Notes: generated by a model not told the origin, from the sequence alone. A stretch of 64,000 bases of DNA from Lysinibacillus fusiformis (GCF_007362955.1 NZ_CP041696.1:310001-374000); one strand, 5' to 3'. Positions 49,866-58,897 are shown, counted from the stretch's first letter. Program-made: numbers and translations.

Positions 49866-50861
49866 ATGAGTCAAATTGTAGCCAATAAAATTAAGCAGTC
49901 GATTACAGAATTAGTGGGCCATACACCACTATTAGCGCTTAATCAATACCAAAAAGAACAACAGCTTGAGGCAGAAATCATCGTGAAACTGGAGTACTTT
50001 AACCCCGCAAATAGTGTGAAGGATCGCATTGCTAAAGCGATGATTGAAGATGCTGAAGCCCGCGGTCTATTAACGCAAGACAAAACAATTATCGAGACGA
50101 CAAGCGGCAATACAGGTATTGGATTGGCAGCAATTGCAGCAGCAAAGGGTTATAAATTGCGTATTTATATGCAGGATGGTGTGAGCGAAGAACGTACTAA
50201 AGTTGTAAAAGCATATGGCACCGAGGTAGTACCCTTTTCAGATGTTCCAGAAATGGTAGCTGCATTTGAGGAAACAGAAGGTGATTTTGTTGAAACCATC
50301 AAGGTATTTAGGGAAACTGTTGTGGAGCAGGAAGAAAATGTTGTCTTTCTAAATCAACTTGACAATGATGTCAATCCAAACATTCACAAACTTACAACTG
50401 GACCAGAAATTTGGGAAGATACAGCTGGGCAAATTGATATTTTCGTAGCTTCTATTGGTACAGGGGGCACGATTAGTGGAGCAGGCGCATTCTTAAAATC
50501 CAAAAATCCAGCCATTCAAATTATTGGTGTAGAGCCAACCATTAATTCCATCGCTACAGTTGATAATCCTGATATCGTTGAGATTACAGGTGTCCATCGC
50601 TTCTCTGATGCTGATGCAGCACGTGTTCCATCAAATGTTCATCTGGAAATTATCGATGAAGTGCTTGAAATAGAAACTGCACAAGCTTACGAGGCAGCTC
50701 GGGCCGTTGCGAAAACAGATGGCATTTTAGTTGGCACCTCCTCAGGAGCTGCTTTATATGCTGCTACGATACTGGCTAAACGCCCTGAGAATAAAGGGAA
50801 ACGTATAGTTGCTATCCTTCCTGATACAGGACTACGCTATTTATCGACCGATTTATTTTAA
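49866..50861 (+). CDS. cysK: Cysteine synthase (O-acetylserine sulfhydrylase family)
   Basis: 331 aa, fold type II PLP enzyme. PLP lysine K52 in NSVKDRIA; substrate loop TTSGNTGIG (78-86); phosphate loop GTGGTISG (about 205-212); GTSSGAA near the C-terminus. About 20 residues longer than standard CysK because of an insert (about 123-145, VAAFEETEGDFVETIKVF). Makes cysteine from O-acetylserine and sulfide; the insert may mark a divergent paralogue. Single gene. Confidence 0.88.
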   Translation: MSQIVANKIKQSITELVGHTPLLALNQYQKEQQLEAEIIVKLEYFNPANSVKDRIAKAMIEDAEARGLLTQDKTIIETTSGNTGIGLAAIAAAKGYKLRIYMQDGVSEERTKVVKAYGTEVVPFSDVPEMVAAFEETEGDFVETIKVFRETVVEQEENVVFLNQLDNDVNPNIHKLTTGPEIWEDTAGQIDIFVASIGTGGTISGAGAFLKSKNPAIQIIGVEPTINSIATVDNPDIVEITGVHRFSDADAARVPSNVHLEIIDEVLEIETAQAYEAARAVAKTDGILVGTSSGAALYAATILAKRPENKGKRIVAILPDTGLRYLSTDLF

Positions 50862-50867
50862 ATTAAA

Positions 50868-50898
50868 AACGAAGGGAGTAATTCGCTCCCTTCGCCTT
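50868..50898. terminator. Shared terminator cysK / MDR oxidoreductase
   Basis: cgaagggag / ctcccttcg stem between two convergent genes; the T-run is on the minus strand side. Confidence 0.75.
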
Positions 50899-50907
50899 CT
50901 ACAGAAC

Positions 50908-51900
50908 TTAATAACTTGTTAAAAATATTTTCCCCTTAGTTTTATTAGAAGATTCAATTGCCTCTATAGCCTTGTGAATGTTTAGTAAATCGTATTGAGA
51001 ATCCATCTTCATCATCATTAATTTTTGTTCATGTACAAGTGTTATTAGCTGTTGAAACGTGTCTTGCCATTGTTCTGTCGAAACCTGTTTATTCCAATGT
51101 CGTAAATGAAACATATTAGCATGAACATGTGCATCTTTAACGATACTTCCCCAATTTACTTGAACGCCTGATAAAAGACCAATCGCTAAAAAATTACCAC
51201 TAGGGCGTAGGCAAAAAGCAAGATTTTCTCCTGCCGTACCACCAATGGAATCTATGGCGGCATCTGCGCCCTGACCATTTGTTATCTCCATAACAGTTTC
51301 ATACAGATTCATCGTTGAGGCATCGATTACATACGAAGCACCAAGCTGTAGTAAATCTTCCGTGTGTCTAGTATTTCTTGTCACTGCAATCAAATGAAAA
51401 CCAATTATTTTAGATAATTGAGCAAAAATATGCCCAATCGCAGATCCACATGCATTCACCAATAAAACATCATTTGGTTTTAATTTTAAAACTTCAGTAC
51501 AAGTCACCCACGCCGTCATTGGGTTAATGTACAACTGAGCTGCTGTAAAATCATCCATTGAATGAGGTATGGGTACTGCAAATTCTGCTCTAGTCTGAAC
51601 AAACTCTTGCCAAGTGCCTTCTCCACGTAATGGTAATACGCGCTTCCCAAGTAAGTTTTGAGTAACAAATGGTCCTACAGCTTCTACAACCCCCACCCCT
51701 TCATAGCCAGGAGTATTTGGCAAAGCAATCCGATGAGCATACTTACCCCAAATCGGAATCAAGTCAGAAGGATTTATGGGACGTGCTATCATACGGACCA
51801 GGATTTCATGATTTTGCAGCGGTTTGATGGTTTTGTTTTCAAATTTCAGCACATTTCTAGGACTACCAAATTCATAAAACTTAATACATTTTGCCTTCAA
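50908..51900 (-). CDS. Zinc-independent MDR oxidoreductase (quinone oxidoreductase/MECR-like)
   Basis: 330 aa, medium-chain dehydrogenase/reductase. N-terminal GroES-like domain with RPINPSDLIPIWGKY and TPGYEGVGVV; Rossmann domain with VNACGSAIGHIFAQL (about 146-160). No catalytic zinc cysteines, so quinone oxidoreductase or enoyl-thioester reductase is more likely than alcohol dehydrogenase. TTG start after AAGGGG. Confidence 0.86.
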   Translation of the reverse strand: MKAKCIKFYEFGSPRNVLKFENKTIKPLQNHEILVRMIARPINPSDLIPIWGKYAHRIALPNTPGYEGVGVVEAVGPFVTQNLLGKRVLPLRGEGTWQEFVQTRAEFAVPIPHSMDDFTAAQLYINPMTAWVTCTEVLKLKPNDVLLVNACGSAIGHIFAQLSKIIGFHLIAVTRNTRHTEDLLQLGASYVIDASTMNLYETVMEITNGQGADAAIDSIGGTAGENLAFCLRPSGNFLAIGLLSGVQVNWGSIVKDAHVHANMFHLRHWNKQVSTEQWQDTFQQLITLVHEQKLMMMKMDSQYDLLNIHKAIEAIESSNKTKGKIFLTSY

Positions 51901-51962
51901 AACGATTTAACCCCTTTATTTGAACCTCTCACGACTGAGGTCACGAGTGTTCTTGTCGAATC

Positions 51963-52050
51963 AATAAAGTGAAACTTTAATCAGTGGGATCTTCTTCATC
52001 CCCACTGTTTGTACGTTGAACCAATCGGGCTTTTACGGTCAGTTAATCGA
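51963..52050 (+). repeat. Dispersed structured repeat, copy B
   Basis: aataaagtgaaacttt, hairpin aatcagtggga..ccccactgttt, then gtacgttgaaccaatcgg and gcttttacggtca. Best-preserved match to copy C (46912-46993, inverted). Confidence 0.8.
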
Positions 52051-52058
52051 CCACCTCG

Positions 52059-52469
52059 TTAATCGTAAAACAGCATCATCCCTGGAGCATCTGGATCACG
52101 CTCAGCAAACCCAAGTTGTTGATAAAACGGTTGTTTGCCCTTAGCACAAAATAATTGAATCCATTTTATATTTTCTTGCTTGCAATACGCCAATAAAAAT
52201 TCCATCACTTGTGAGCCAATCCCTTTTCGTTGGTAATCAGGATGTACCATAACATCACAAATAAAAGTTTGATAAATGCCATCTGTAATAATTCTTCCAT
52301 AGCCTACTAAAGTTGTGCCATCATAAATTGAAGCACTAAACCAGCTATTGCAAATAGCTTGATACAATTGGTCATATGTATAGAGTCCTTTTGCGTTCCA
52401 GCCAGTCGTTTGATGTAACGATTTATAATCCTCAAATGAAGGAATTGATTCACATAATTCGAACTTCAT
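52059..52469 (-). CDS. GNAT-family N-acetyltransferase
   Basis: 136 aa from ATG 52469 (MKFELCESIPSF) after GGGGAG; the longer reading is upstream noise. Acetyl-CoA motif A: DVMVHPDYQRKGIGSQVMEFLL (V-x-P-x2-Q-R-K-G-I-G), motif B: FYQQLGF. Substrate unknown. Confidence 0.9.
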   Translation of the reverse strand: MKFELCESIPSFEDYKSLHQTTGWNAKGLYTYDQLYQAICNSWFSASIYDGTTLVGYGRIITDGIYQTFICDVMVHPDYQRKGIGSQVMEFLLAYCKQENIKWIQLFCAKGKQPFYQQLGFAERDPDAPGMMLFYD

Positions 52470-52594
52470 AGTATCTCCCCTAAGACTTTTTGAATAAATA
52501 TACATTAAAACAAATATTAATTCAATTGCTTTTTTTGAGAAATTCACCGAGATAATTATGTGTAGGCAAGAGTGAAGAAATGACATTTTTTAAA

Positions 52595-53278
52595 TTATAG
52601 ATTTAATATCTTAAATTCCCCCTCTTCGCTCATGCTTAGTTGCAATGCGTTATTCACTTCAATATGAATCGGACTGACAATTGCATCTTTATTCGAAAAA
52701 TACCAATTCCTTCTACTAGGTCCTAATAAAATATTTGCGCCATCCTCATAACTTCCCATAAAAGTAAGTGCGTCTGTATGAATTTCTTCACCAAAGCAAG
52801 GTTGGATACCATAGTCCATTAAGCGCGCTGCGACTTCAGGTATAGAATCCGTTGTTAAATTTATTTCACCTATATTTAGTAAGTGGACTGGCAAAAATGA
52901 ATCGGTATCATGAGGAGGGTTTACTTCAGTTCTTGCAATAAGCTCTATCACGTTTTCCTCTGGATCATAAAAATAAAGCGAATGCGCCTTTATGGTTTCA
53001 AAATATACTTCATCCTGTTCATCTAATCGCAAAACATCAACTCGCTCCTTTATCCAATTCTTTGCCTGCACAAATAAATTGCTAGGGATATTAAATGCGA
53101 AATGGTATTGCTTTTGAATGGAAGTAGCTAGTTTCTCAAAAATAATAATACTTCCGCCAACTGCTATTTCAAAAAAATGAGTATTACTCGTTATCAATGA
53201 CAAACCTAATTGTTCACAATAAAATTCCTTCATCTTGGGTAAATCATATGCGTATAGCTTTACCTTAGTAATTTTCAT
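52595..53278 (-). CDS. VOC (glyoxalase-like) protein
   Basis: 227 aa, two vicinal-oxygen-chelate modules: one from residue 1 (VKLYAYDLPKMKEFYCEQLGL) to about 118 with YDPEENVIELI, the second from about 128. AAAGGAG upstream. Possible thiol-transfer, dioxygenase or glyoxalase activity; substrate unknown. Confidence 0.85.
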   Translation of the reverse strand: MKITKVKLYAYDLPKMKEFYCEQLGLSLITSNTHFFEIAVGGSIIIFEKLATSIQKQYHFAFNIPSNLFVQAKNWIKERVDVLRLDEQDEVYFETIKAHSLYFYDPEENVIELIARTEVNPPHDTDSFLPVHLLNIGEINLTTDSIPEVAARLMDYGIQPCFGEEIHTDALTFMGSYEDGANILLGPSRRNWYFSNKDAIVSPIHIEVNNALQLSMSEEGEFKILNL

Positions 53279-53403
53279 GAGCTAATCTCCTTTGCCATAG
53301 TTATCTACTACTATACTGACCCATTCCTAATAGTACCTCCTGCAAAAGAATGAAGATAAAGTTATTATGCATTAGAAATTTTCTCACATTCTTATGTTGT
53401 CCT

Positions 53404-53742
53404 CTATAAATGCACGCGGTCGTCTTTACTATTGGGTTGAGAAATTACCAAAAATTCTACATCTTGATTTGAATCATTTCGCATTTGATGAGACTTAAGT
53501 GGCGGTACTTCTATCCCTTCCTTTGCCTGTAAAGAAATACTTTCACCTTCTATCTCTATTGTTGCTGTCCCAGCTAACACAAAGAAAAATTGGCGAGCAT
53601 GGTGGTGGTAATGATTAATCTCTGCCGTATTAGCAGGCATACGTTCATGAATCACACTTAATTCATTATTTTTTACTAAATGCCACCCATCACATTGATC
53701 TCCCCAGATGTAATGCTCTGCATTATTTTTACTTATTTTCAT
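53404..53742 (-). CDS. Cupin-domain protein
   Basis: 112 aa from ATG 53742, 8 nt after GGAGG. Single cupin fold: motif 1 INHYHHHARQFFFVLAGTATIE (metal-ligand His and Glu/Gln positions), motif 2 PPLKSHQMRNDS. Probably a small metal-binding enzyme or sugar isomerase-like protein; substrate unknown. Confidence 0.85.
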   Translation of the reverse strand: MKISKNNAEHYIWGDQCDGWHLVKNNELSVIHERMPANTAEINHYHHHARQFFFVLAGTATIEIEGESISLQAKEGIEVPPLKSHQMRNDSNQDVEFLVISQPNSKDDRVHL

Positions 53743-53991
53743 TATCATTTCCTCCCTCTTTTTATAGTGAGCACTTATGTAAAACGACAATATTTTATAA
53801 ATAATTTCCAATTATTATAGATATTGTTTGAATAATTCACTAAACTATTCATTAAAGATGTGTTTAATAAGGACACTGTTTTTTCGTGCCAATTACTTCG
53901 TTCATTAATGCTATTTTCATTTGCCCAATGCTCACATCCGTACATTTTAATCTTATCAAAGTTCTTATAAAGAAAAGAATGGAGTGACAAA

Positions 53992-54096
53992 ATGGACATA
54001 AAAAAATTTTTGCTGGGCATTTCTTTAGGCTATGTATTCGCCCTACTCATGGTGTACATCCTTTTTGATTATTTTTCATGGTCGATTGCTCTATAG
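53992..54096 (+). CDS. 34-aa membrane peptide
   Basis: ATG 53992 after GGAGTGACAAA. MDIKKFLLGISLGYVF then a hydrophobic stretch to LFDYFSW, one membrane helix. Its end lies within a perfect hairpin (tttttcatggtc / gaccatgaaaa, about 54073-54108). Too short to judge homology. Confidence 0.5.
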   Translation: MDIKKFLLGISLGYVFALLMVYILFDYFSWSIAL

Positions 54097-54486
54097 ACCA
54101 TGAAAATGGTAATTCGTAACAAAACTAACGCGAACTTCTTTAATAAACAAGAAAATTGCACATCATTATTCTTTACTGCATTATAGCTTTTCAATTAGTC
54201 TTTTTTTCTAGGTAAGCAAAAAAATCGCACTTCTTTTATGACAGTCTACAATGAACTATCTTGTTTTAGAAATGACCCAATGTTTACCTAAGATAAATCA
54301 TTTTACATACAAATCAAAACCCTACTCAAGTAAGATGAGCAGGGTTAACCATATGTTGGTATAATAGCTTACATAAAAACTGTGAATTTTGTTTCAATAT
54401 ATTTGTGTGAGTAACATAGGTTGCTACAAAACCATTGCATAAAATTACTGCATGTAAAGCAAAGACCAGTGAAATCAGATTCAAGG

Positions 54487-54533
54487 TAAAAGGTTACGGG
54501 AATGCTGGGCATTCCCGTAACCTTTTGCTTTTT
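54487..54533 (+). terminator. Strong rho-independent terminator without an obvious gene
   Basis: aaaaggttacgggaatg / cattcccgtaacctttt, a 17-bp perfect stem with a 5-nt loop, followed by gctttttt on the plus strand. The nearest plus-strand gene is the 34-aa peptide 390 bp upstream. It may end an unannotated small RNA in 54110-54487, where no coding frame is seen. Confidence 0.7.
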
Positions 54534-54689
54534 TCTGTGAATTTCATTCAGAAGGCATGTTCGTTTGTAAGGTCAGCGTCACTTGCGAGCACTGCTTACA
54601 CTGCCTGTATTTTTCATGATGTCCAATTAGCAGCTTCTTCAAAATCATGGCCGCAAAAGTAAGCATCCCCTGCATGGACAATTTTTTAA

Positions 54690-54830
54690 TCCCTCGGGCG
54701 CAGGCGGCGAGTGTAGCTGACGGCATTCGCCTTTCGCTACAGAGCAAACCTTCCTGCGGGAATAGCATGAGCTAATGGCCCGCAATGCCTGCGAAAAGCG
54801 TCCACCGTAGCGGAAATCAACGGATTCATA
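54690..54830 (-). repeat. Bacillaceae-type GC-rich dispersed repeat
   Basis: On the minus strand it reads cgttgatttccgctacgg, tggacgctttt, and later cccgcaggaa, resembling the GC-rich half of the element at 28085-28384 and a repeat common in Bacillaceae genomes. Much richer in GC than its surroundings. No gene in 54097-55010 otherwise. Confidence 0.6.
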
Positions 54831-55010
54831 AAGATACTACAATTTTAAAAGAAAAAAGATGTAAACACTTTCTAAGTGATTTTTATTTTTACTTTGGGAA
54901 ACTCTTTTTCTCCTCCTTAAATTACTAGTGAACAGGCAAAAACGTTGCCATAGACCTACACGATATTGACCTGTTATCATAGGTTTAGATTTTTTAGGGA
55001 GTGAATTATT

Positions 55011-55877
55011 ATGAATTCTTCAAAGGTTGCTTTTTTATCCGTTATTAGCAATTCTCTTGTAGTTATACTTAAAATTATTGTCGGACTCATTACTGGTTCG
55101 GTTGCTGTTTTGTCGGAAGCTATTCATTCATTTTTGGATCTGATGGCCTCGTTAATCACTTTTTTCTCAGTGCGAATATCCAATAAACCGGCGGATAAAG
55201 AACACCCTTATGGACATGGTAAAGTCGAAAATATTTCTGGGACAATCGAAACCCTTTTAATTTTTGTGGCTGGTATTTGGATTATTTATGAATGCATTCA
55301 CAAGATTATTGCACCCTCTCCAATAAAACTTCCGTTCTTAGGTATTCTTGTAATGCTATTTGGCGCTATCATTAATATTTTCGTTTCTAGAATTGTCTAT
55401 AGAACTGCTAAGAGAACCAATTCAGTAGCCATGAAATCGAATGCTCTTCATTTGCTAACTGATGTCTATACTTCGCTGGGAGTCGCTTTTAGTTTATTAA
55501 TCGTTCATTTAACAGGGTGGTATATTTTAGACCCTATCATCGGGATTTTCTTAGCATGTTTTATTATGATGGAAGCTTTTAAATTAATGAAAGAATCTTT
55601 TCCCCCATTACTTGACGCAAGATTGTCAGCTGATGAGGAAGAAAAAATCATTCAAATTATCGAATTATATAAAGAAGAGTATATTGAGTATCATGATTTC
55701 CGAACGAGACGCTCAGGCGCTGAGGAGTATATTGATTTTCACTTAGTAGTAGCCTCAAATAAGGATATAAAGACCGTTCATGAACTCTGTGACCGTATAG
55801 AAAATAAGATTCAACATCATTTTAGTAAATCTCACATTCTAATCCACATGGAGCCAGAAAACGAAAAGTTAAATTAG
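55011..55877 (+). CDS. Cation diffusion facilitator (CDF) transporter
   Basis: 288 aa. Six membrane helices; metal-site motifs SEAIHSFLDLMASLI in TM2 (H-x3-D) and HLLTDVYTSLGV in TM5 (about 143-155); KPADKEHPYGHGKVENISGTIE loop (about 60-80). C-terminal cytosolic ferredoxin-like domain with DFHLVV and ILIHMEPE. Exports divalent metals such as Zn, Fe or Mn by proton antiport. AGGGAG upstream. Confidence 0.93.
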   Translation: MNSSKVAFLSVISNSLVVILKIIVGLITGSVAVLSEAIHSFLDLMASLITFFSVRISNKPADKEHPYGHGKVENISGTIETLLIFVAGIWIIYECIHKIIAPSPIKLPFLGILVMLFGAIINIFVSRIVYRTAKRTNSVAMKSNALHLLTDVYTSLGVAFSLLIVHLTGWYILDPIIGIFLACFIMMEAFKLMKESFPPLLDARLSADEEEKIIQIIELYKEEYIEYHDFRTRRSGAEEYIDFHLVVASNKDIKTVHELCDRIENKIQHHFSKSHILIHMEPENEKLN

Positions 55878-55922
55878 GTAGTTCAATATGAAACCACTAC
55901 AATTAATCTTAAAAACTCCCCC

Positions 55923-55952
55923 CAATTGTTAGACAAAAAATCTAACAATTGA
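55923..55952. other. Hairpin and decayed frame after the CDF gene
   Basis: caattgttaga / tctaacaattg perfect stem. After it, 55952-56150 reads LTIEDVKSAIIKWYAPLPDQYG, a stop, then VMAIMMDSSKVRPKF and WGVVILIKYDDDFKKKVVEL, apparently an old gene without start. The fragment is not recognised. Confidence 0.4.
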
Positions 55953-56204
55953 AGATGTAAAGTCGGCAATAATTAAATGGTATGCACCATTACCTGATCA
56001 GTATGGATAAACGGATGAGGTAATGGCAATTATGATGGATTCCTCAAAAGTTAGACCAAAATTTAACACTTGGGGTGTAGTTATTTTGATAAAGTACGAT
56101 GATGATTTTAAGAAGAAGGTTGTTGAATTATTTTCGTGGAGAGGGCTGTTATAGACATTTAGTTCTTCAATTTCGAATTTCAAGTCCTCTTTATAACTTT
56201 GGAA

Positions 56205-56612
56205 TTAGTCCTGGTTTAAATGTAACAATTGTTGCAAAGAAATTTTTTCACAATCTAAATTATACTTATCTTTTAAAATAACCTTGAACATATCATCAAT
56301 CATACCAGTATCAAATGTAAGAACTACTTGACAGTAAGCTAATGCAACATGATTAGTTAGTTGTTTAGAAAATTGATCTATTATTTCAATATGTTGTGTT
56401 TTCACTGGATGTTCTGAGTAAACTTTAACCGTGATTAAATTTTCTTTTAAATCTTCTTCAAATATCTTAACATTAAGAGGCAAGTTCAGATCCTTTATTT
56501 CAGTAGAACGGTTTTCATCTAATATAAACAACCGATAAGCATCTTTCCCAAATCGAATATCCCATACTTCCATATTTTTAAATCTTAATATTCTTTCGAA
56601 ATAATCAATCAT
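56205..56612 (-). CDS. Hypothetical protein, second gene of a two-gene cassette
   Basis: 135 aa, acidic, soluble. MIDYFERILRFKNMEVWDIRFGKD start, EIIDQFSKQLTNHVALAYCQVV middle. Starts at 56612 with GGAG and overlaps the upstream gene by 4 bp (ATGA). Not recognised. Confidence 0.6.
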   Translation of the reverse strand: MIDYFERILRFKNMEVWDIRFGKDAYRLFILDENRSTEIKDLNLPLNVKIFEEDLKENLITVKVYSEHPVKTQHIEIIDQFSKQLTNHVALAYCQVVLTFDTGMIDDMFKVILKDKYNLDCEKISLQQLLHLNQD

Positions 56613-56830
56613 TTCTCCACTCCTATTTCAACATTCTGATTTGCGGTGAACCAATCGCATATTTTCCCCTCTAAAATGTTCTCAATTGATGGTTGTTCAT
56701 TTGTTAATTGCCTTTTAACTTCTTTAATAATTTCCTTTAAAAAATCTCTCATTATCAATTCACCCACAACTCCTAATATGTTTCCAATTATTTCTACGGA
56801 ATTTGATGTGAAAAGTTTCGTTGTAGACAT
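56609..56830 (-). CDS. Hypothetical protein, first gene of a two-gene cassette
   Basis: 73 aa. MSTTKLFTSNSVEIIGNILG start, then MRDFLKEIIKEVKRQL helix, NWFTANQNVEIGVEK-like end. AGGTGG upstream. Overlaps the following gene by ATGA, so the two are translationally coupled. Not recognised; the shape (small gene + coupled partner) would fit a toxin-antitoxin or immunity pair, but there is no family evidence. Confidence 0.6.
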   Translation of the reverse strand: MSTTKLFTSNSVEIIGNILGVVGELIMRDFLKEIIKEVKRQLTNEQPSIENILEGKICDWFTANQNVEIGVEK

Positions 56831-56852
56831 TCAAACCACCTTTTAAGGCATA

Positions 56853-56878
56853 ATAAAAAGCCACACCTATTACGGTGA
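56853..56878 (-). terminator. Terminator-like agccacacc hairpin
   Basis: agccacacc..ggtgatgg stem with A/T flanks; the same type as at 15997 and 18131. Confidence 0.45.
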
Positions 56879-56891
56879 TGGTTTTGTTGGT

Positions 56892-57075
56892 TATTCCGCA
56901 ATAATATACTTTACATTTTCTACAGCTGTAGTGAAAACTGTTATACTATCACTACCTAGTTCTTTGGAACGCTCTTTTAAGTATATACACCTTCAACATT
57001 CTTAACTTGAATTATATTATTCGCTTCAATTTGATCGTTGTTTTTCATATGATCTATATAATTTTTTTCCTTCAC
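56892..57075 (-). pseudogene. Small phage-type gene with a dinucleotide frameshift
   Basis: GTG start at 57075 after GGGG: VKEKNYIDHMKNNDQIEANN and IIQVKNVEGV, then a (TA)3 run at the complement of about 56985 shifts the frame; YLKERSKELGSDSITVFTT and AVENVKYIIAE follow in another frame to 56892. Removing one TA restores a single protein of about 60 aa. Not recognised. Confidence 0.5.
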
Positions 57076-57175
57076 TAACACCCCTATCATCATAACCGTA
57101 CATGTAATAGAAAAATATTACAGCAACATAATTTTGATGTAAAAAATCCACACCTTGTTAAATGTGACTTTTAAA

Positions 57176-57340
57176 TTAATTAGTCTTATAAATAATACGA
57201 GCTGTATAAACAAAATGATCTTGCATGTAAGTAACAGGAGTTGTAGAAAACTTAATATCAATAAAATCTCCCTCAGGTAAATCATACAAAAATTTATTAA
57301 TCATGTTTTCAAGAATTCCATTATCCTTCGCCTCAAGCAT
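57176..57340 (-). pseudogene. Cse60-like sporulation protein remnant
   Basis: 54 codons from an ATG without ribosome site: MLEAKDNGILENMINKFLYD then LPEGDFIDIKFSTTP and FVYTARIIYKTN. The pattern INKFL..LPE.D.IDIKFS..... .ARIIYK fits Cse60 (a small sporulation protein). It appears to be the end of a longer, broken gene that begins at 57696. Family assignment moderate. Confidence 0.5.
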
Positions 57341-57344
57341 TTTA

Positions 57345-57696
57345 ACACGAAACTCTAATAGTCAAAATACAATAAACTAAATTTAACTTCTGCCCATTCA
57401 TTTCGAACTGTTCGCCAACAGTAGCTATTCTCTCAAATCCATTTTTCTCTAAAACTCTCGGTTAGCTCTAATGAAGTCAGGTGCACTATAAACCTGAGTA
57501 GCTAATACAACCTTATGCAATTCATCTTTCAAGTTATCTGCTAAAGGGAAGCTATGCATAAAATCAAATAGCATTTTTGGTACTCATTCATGTATTCCTT
57601 ACAAGCTTCTTTTTCACAGTGAGCATCTATATATACTTGCCGTAAAGTGCTTGTTTTAAAGGAAGAAAGATTAAAAGACTGTTTTTTTTGTGACAT
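57345..57696 (-). pseudogene. Multiply frameshifted gene of unknown function
   Basis: Starts MSQKKQSFNLSSFKTSTLR at 57696; the frame then changes twice: MLFDFMHSFPLADNLKDELH and VLATQVYSAPDFIRANRE in one frame, VLEKNGFERIATVGEQFEMN in another. At least two indels. Product not recognised. Confidence 0.5.
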
Positions 57697-57910
57697 TTTA
57701 TATATATCAAATGAGTCTCCCTACTAGAATTATGAGTATTTTCGTATATTTGCAATACTTTTATACCCTAAATAAGCTTATATACAATAATAAACTATGT
57801 TATATTCTTTAATTTTACTTACTTTTCCAAGGATTCGCATTTTAAATTATTATTTTGTATGATTGCAATGTAAGAGAAAGAAAAAATATGAAGAAACTAG
57901 GAGGGAAGAT

Positions 57911-58897
57911 ATGAAGAAAAAAATTATGAAAACATTATTATGTGCGACTATGGGGATAAGTATTTTAACACCCTTAGCGGTATCCGCCAAAACAGAGGAT
58001 AATAACGAGCAACAATTGATTACACAGATTAACCAGAGGGAGAATAGTTTCCCTAATGTAGGACTAGGCACTCAGTGGCTTTTCCAATATTACGATAAAT
58101 ATTTAAGAGCAGATGGATTACTTCGTGTTGCTCCAGTTGTAACTGTGGAAGATTTAGAAGTTATAAATTCTTATGGTCAATTAGCAATGGAACCCCAAGT
58201 AATAAGTACTACCCCACTTTGGGCTGGACAAAGTGATTTAGAAAATGCGACTGACCGTGAACAAACTTTAAATTCAACAGAATTCCGTAAAACTTATTCC
58301 AACACTACAACTTCTTCTACAGAACATGGATTCATGCTAGGGACTGAAACATCTCTTTCAACTGGCATACCCTTTCTAGCAGAAGGAAAAATCACCTTAA
58401 AAGCAGAATATAATTTTAATAGTACTCAGGCGCATGAATCCTCTGAGACTGTAGAGTATGTAGCCCCAACTCAAGCAATTATTGTTCCACCACAAACAAT
58501 TGCTCGTGTAACGGCAACATTAGATGTAAAAAAAATTAAAGGTAAAATGGACCTTCATTCAGAAATTGGATTGAATAAAGAAGTATATGGTTCCGATAAA
58601 ATCACAATGTATCATGTATTTGAAGGTATTAAAGGTTCGGTAAGCCTTGGTTCTATTTATGACGATGCCTACAAGCAAGCAGAAAAAGATGGGTATAGTG
58701 AAATACCTGAGATTAAAGCTCTTTCAAGAAGTTCTAATAATCCCGATTACTTTTTAGCTAGTGGAGTGGGGAGCTTTGAATCAGAATACGGCAGTATTTT
58801 CAATGTTAAAGTTGAATATATAAATATAAAAACCAAAAAGATTGATAAAACAGAAAATATAGTTATACAACCTAAAATAAAATCACTAACAGAATAA
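57911..58897 (+). CDS. ETX/MTX2-family pore-forming toxin (Mtx2/Mtx3-like)
   Basis: Aerolysin-like beta-pore-forming toxin precursor, 328 aa from ATG 57911 (AGGAGGG upstream; the longer reading to 57863 lacks one). Signal peptide MKKKIMKTLL..LAVSA (about 1-26). The central ETX/MTX2 region shows alternating Ser/Thr-rich strands (TEFRKTYSNTTTSSTEHGF, then TETSLSTGIPFLAEGKI, EYNFNSTQAHESSETVEYVAPTQ region, about 130-205) that form the insertion hairpin; IVPPQTIARVTATLDV is the family's C-terminal strand. Length agrees with Mtx3-type mosquitocidal toxins of L. sphaericus. Host activity cannot be told from sequence. Confidence 0.88.
   Translation: MKKKIMKTLLCATMGISILTPLAVSAKTEDNNEQQLITQINQRENSFPNVGLGTQWLFQYYDKYLRADGLLRVAPVVTVEDLEVINSYGQLAMEPQVISTTPLWAGQSDLENATDREQTLNSTEFRKTYSNTTTSSTEHGFMLGTETSLSTGIPFLAEGKITLKAEYNFNSTQAHESSETVEYVAPTQAIIVPPQTIARVTATLDVKKIKGKMDLHSEIGLNKEVYGSDKITMYHVFEGIKGSVSLGSIYDDAYKQAEKDGYSEIPEIKALSRSSNNPDYFLASGVGSFESEYGSIFNVKVEYINIKTKKIDKTENIVIQPKIKSLTE

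Noticed and set aside
53775-54020. 81-aa minus-strand frame upstream of the cupin gene
   Set aside because: No ribosome site at its start and no family pattern; overlaps the start of the 34-aa peptide on the other strand.
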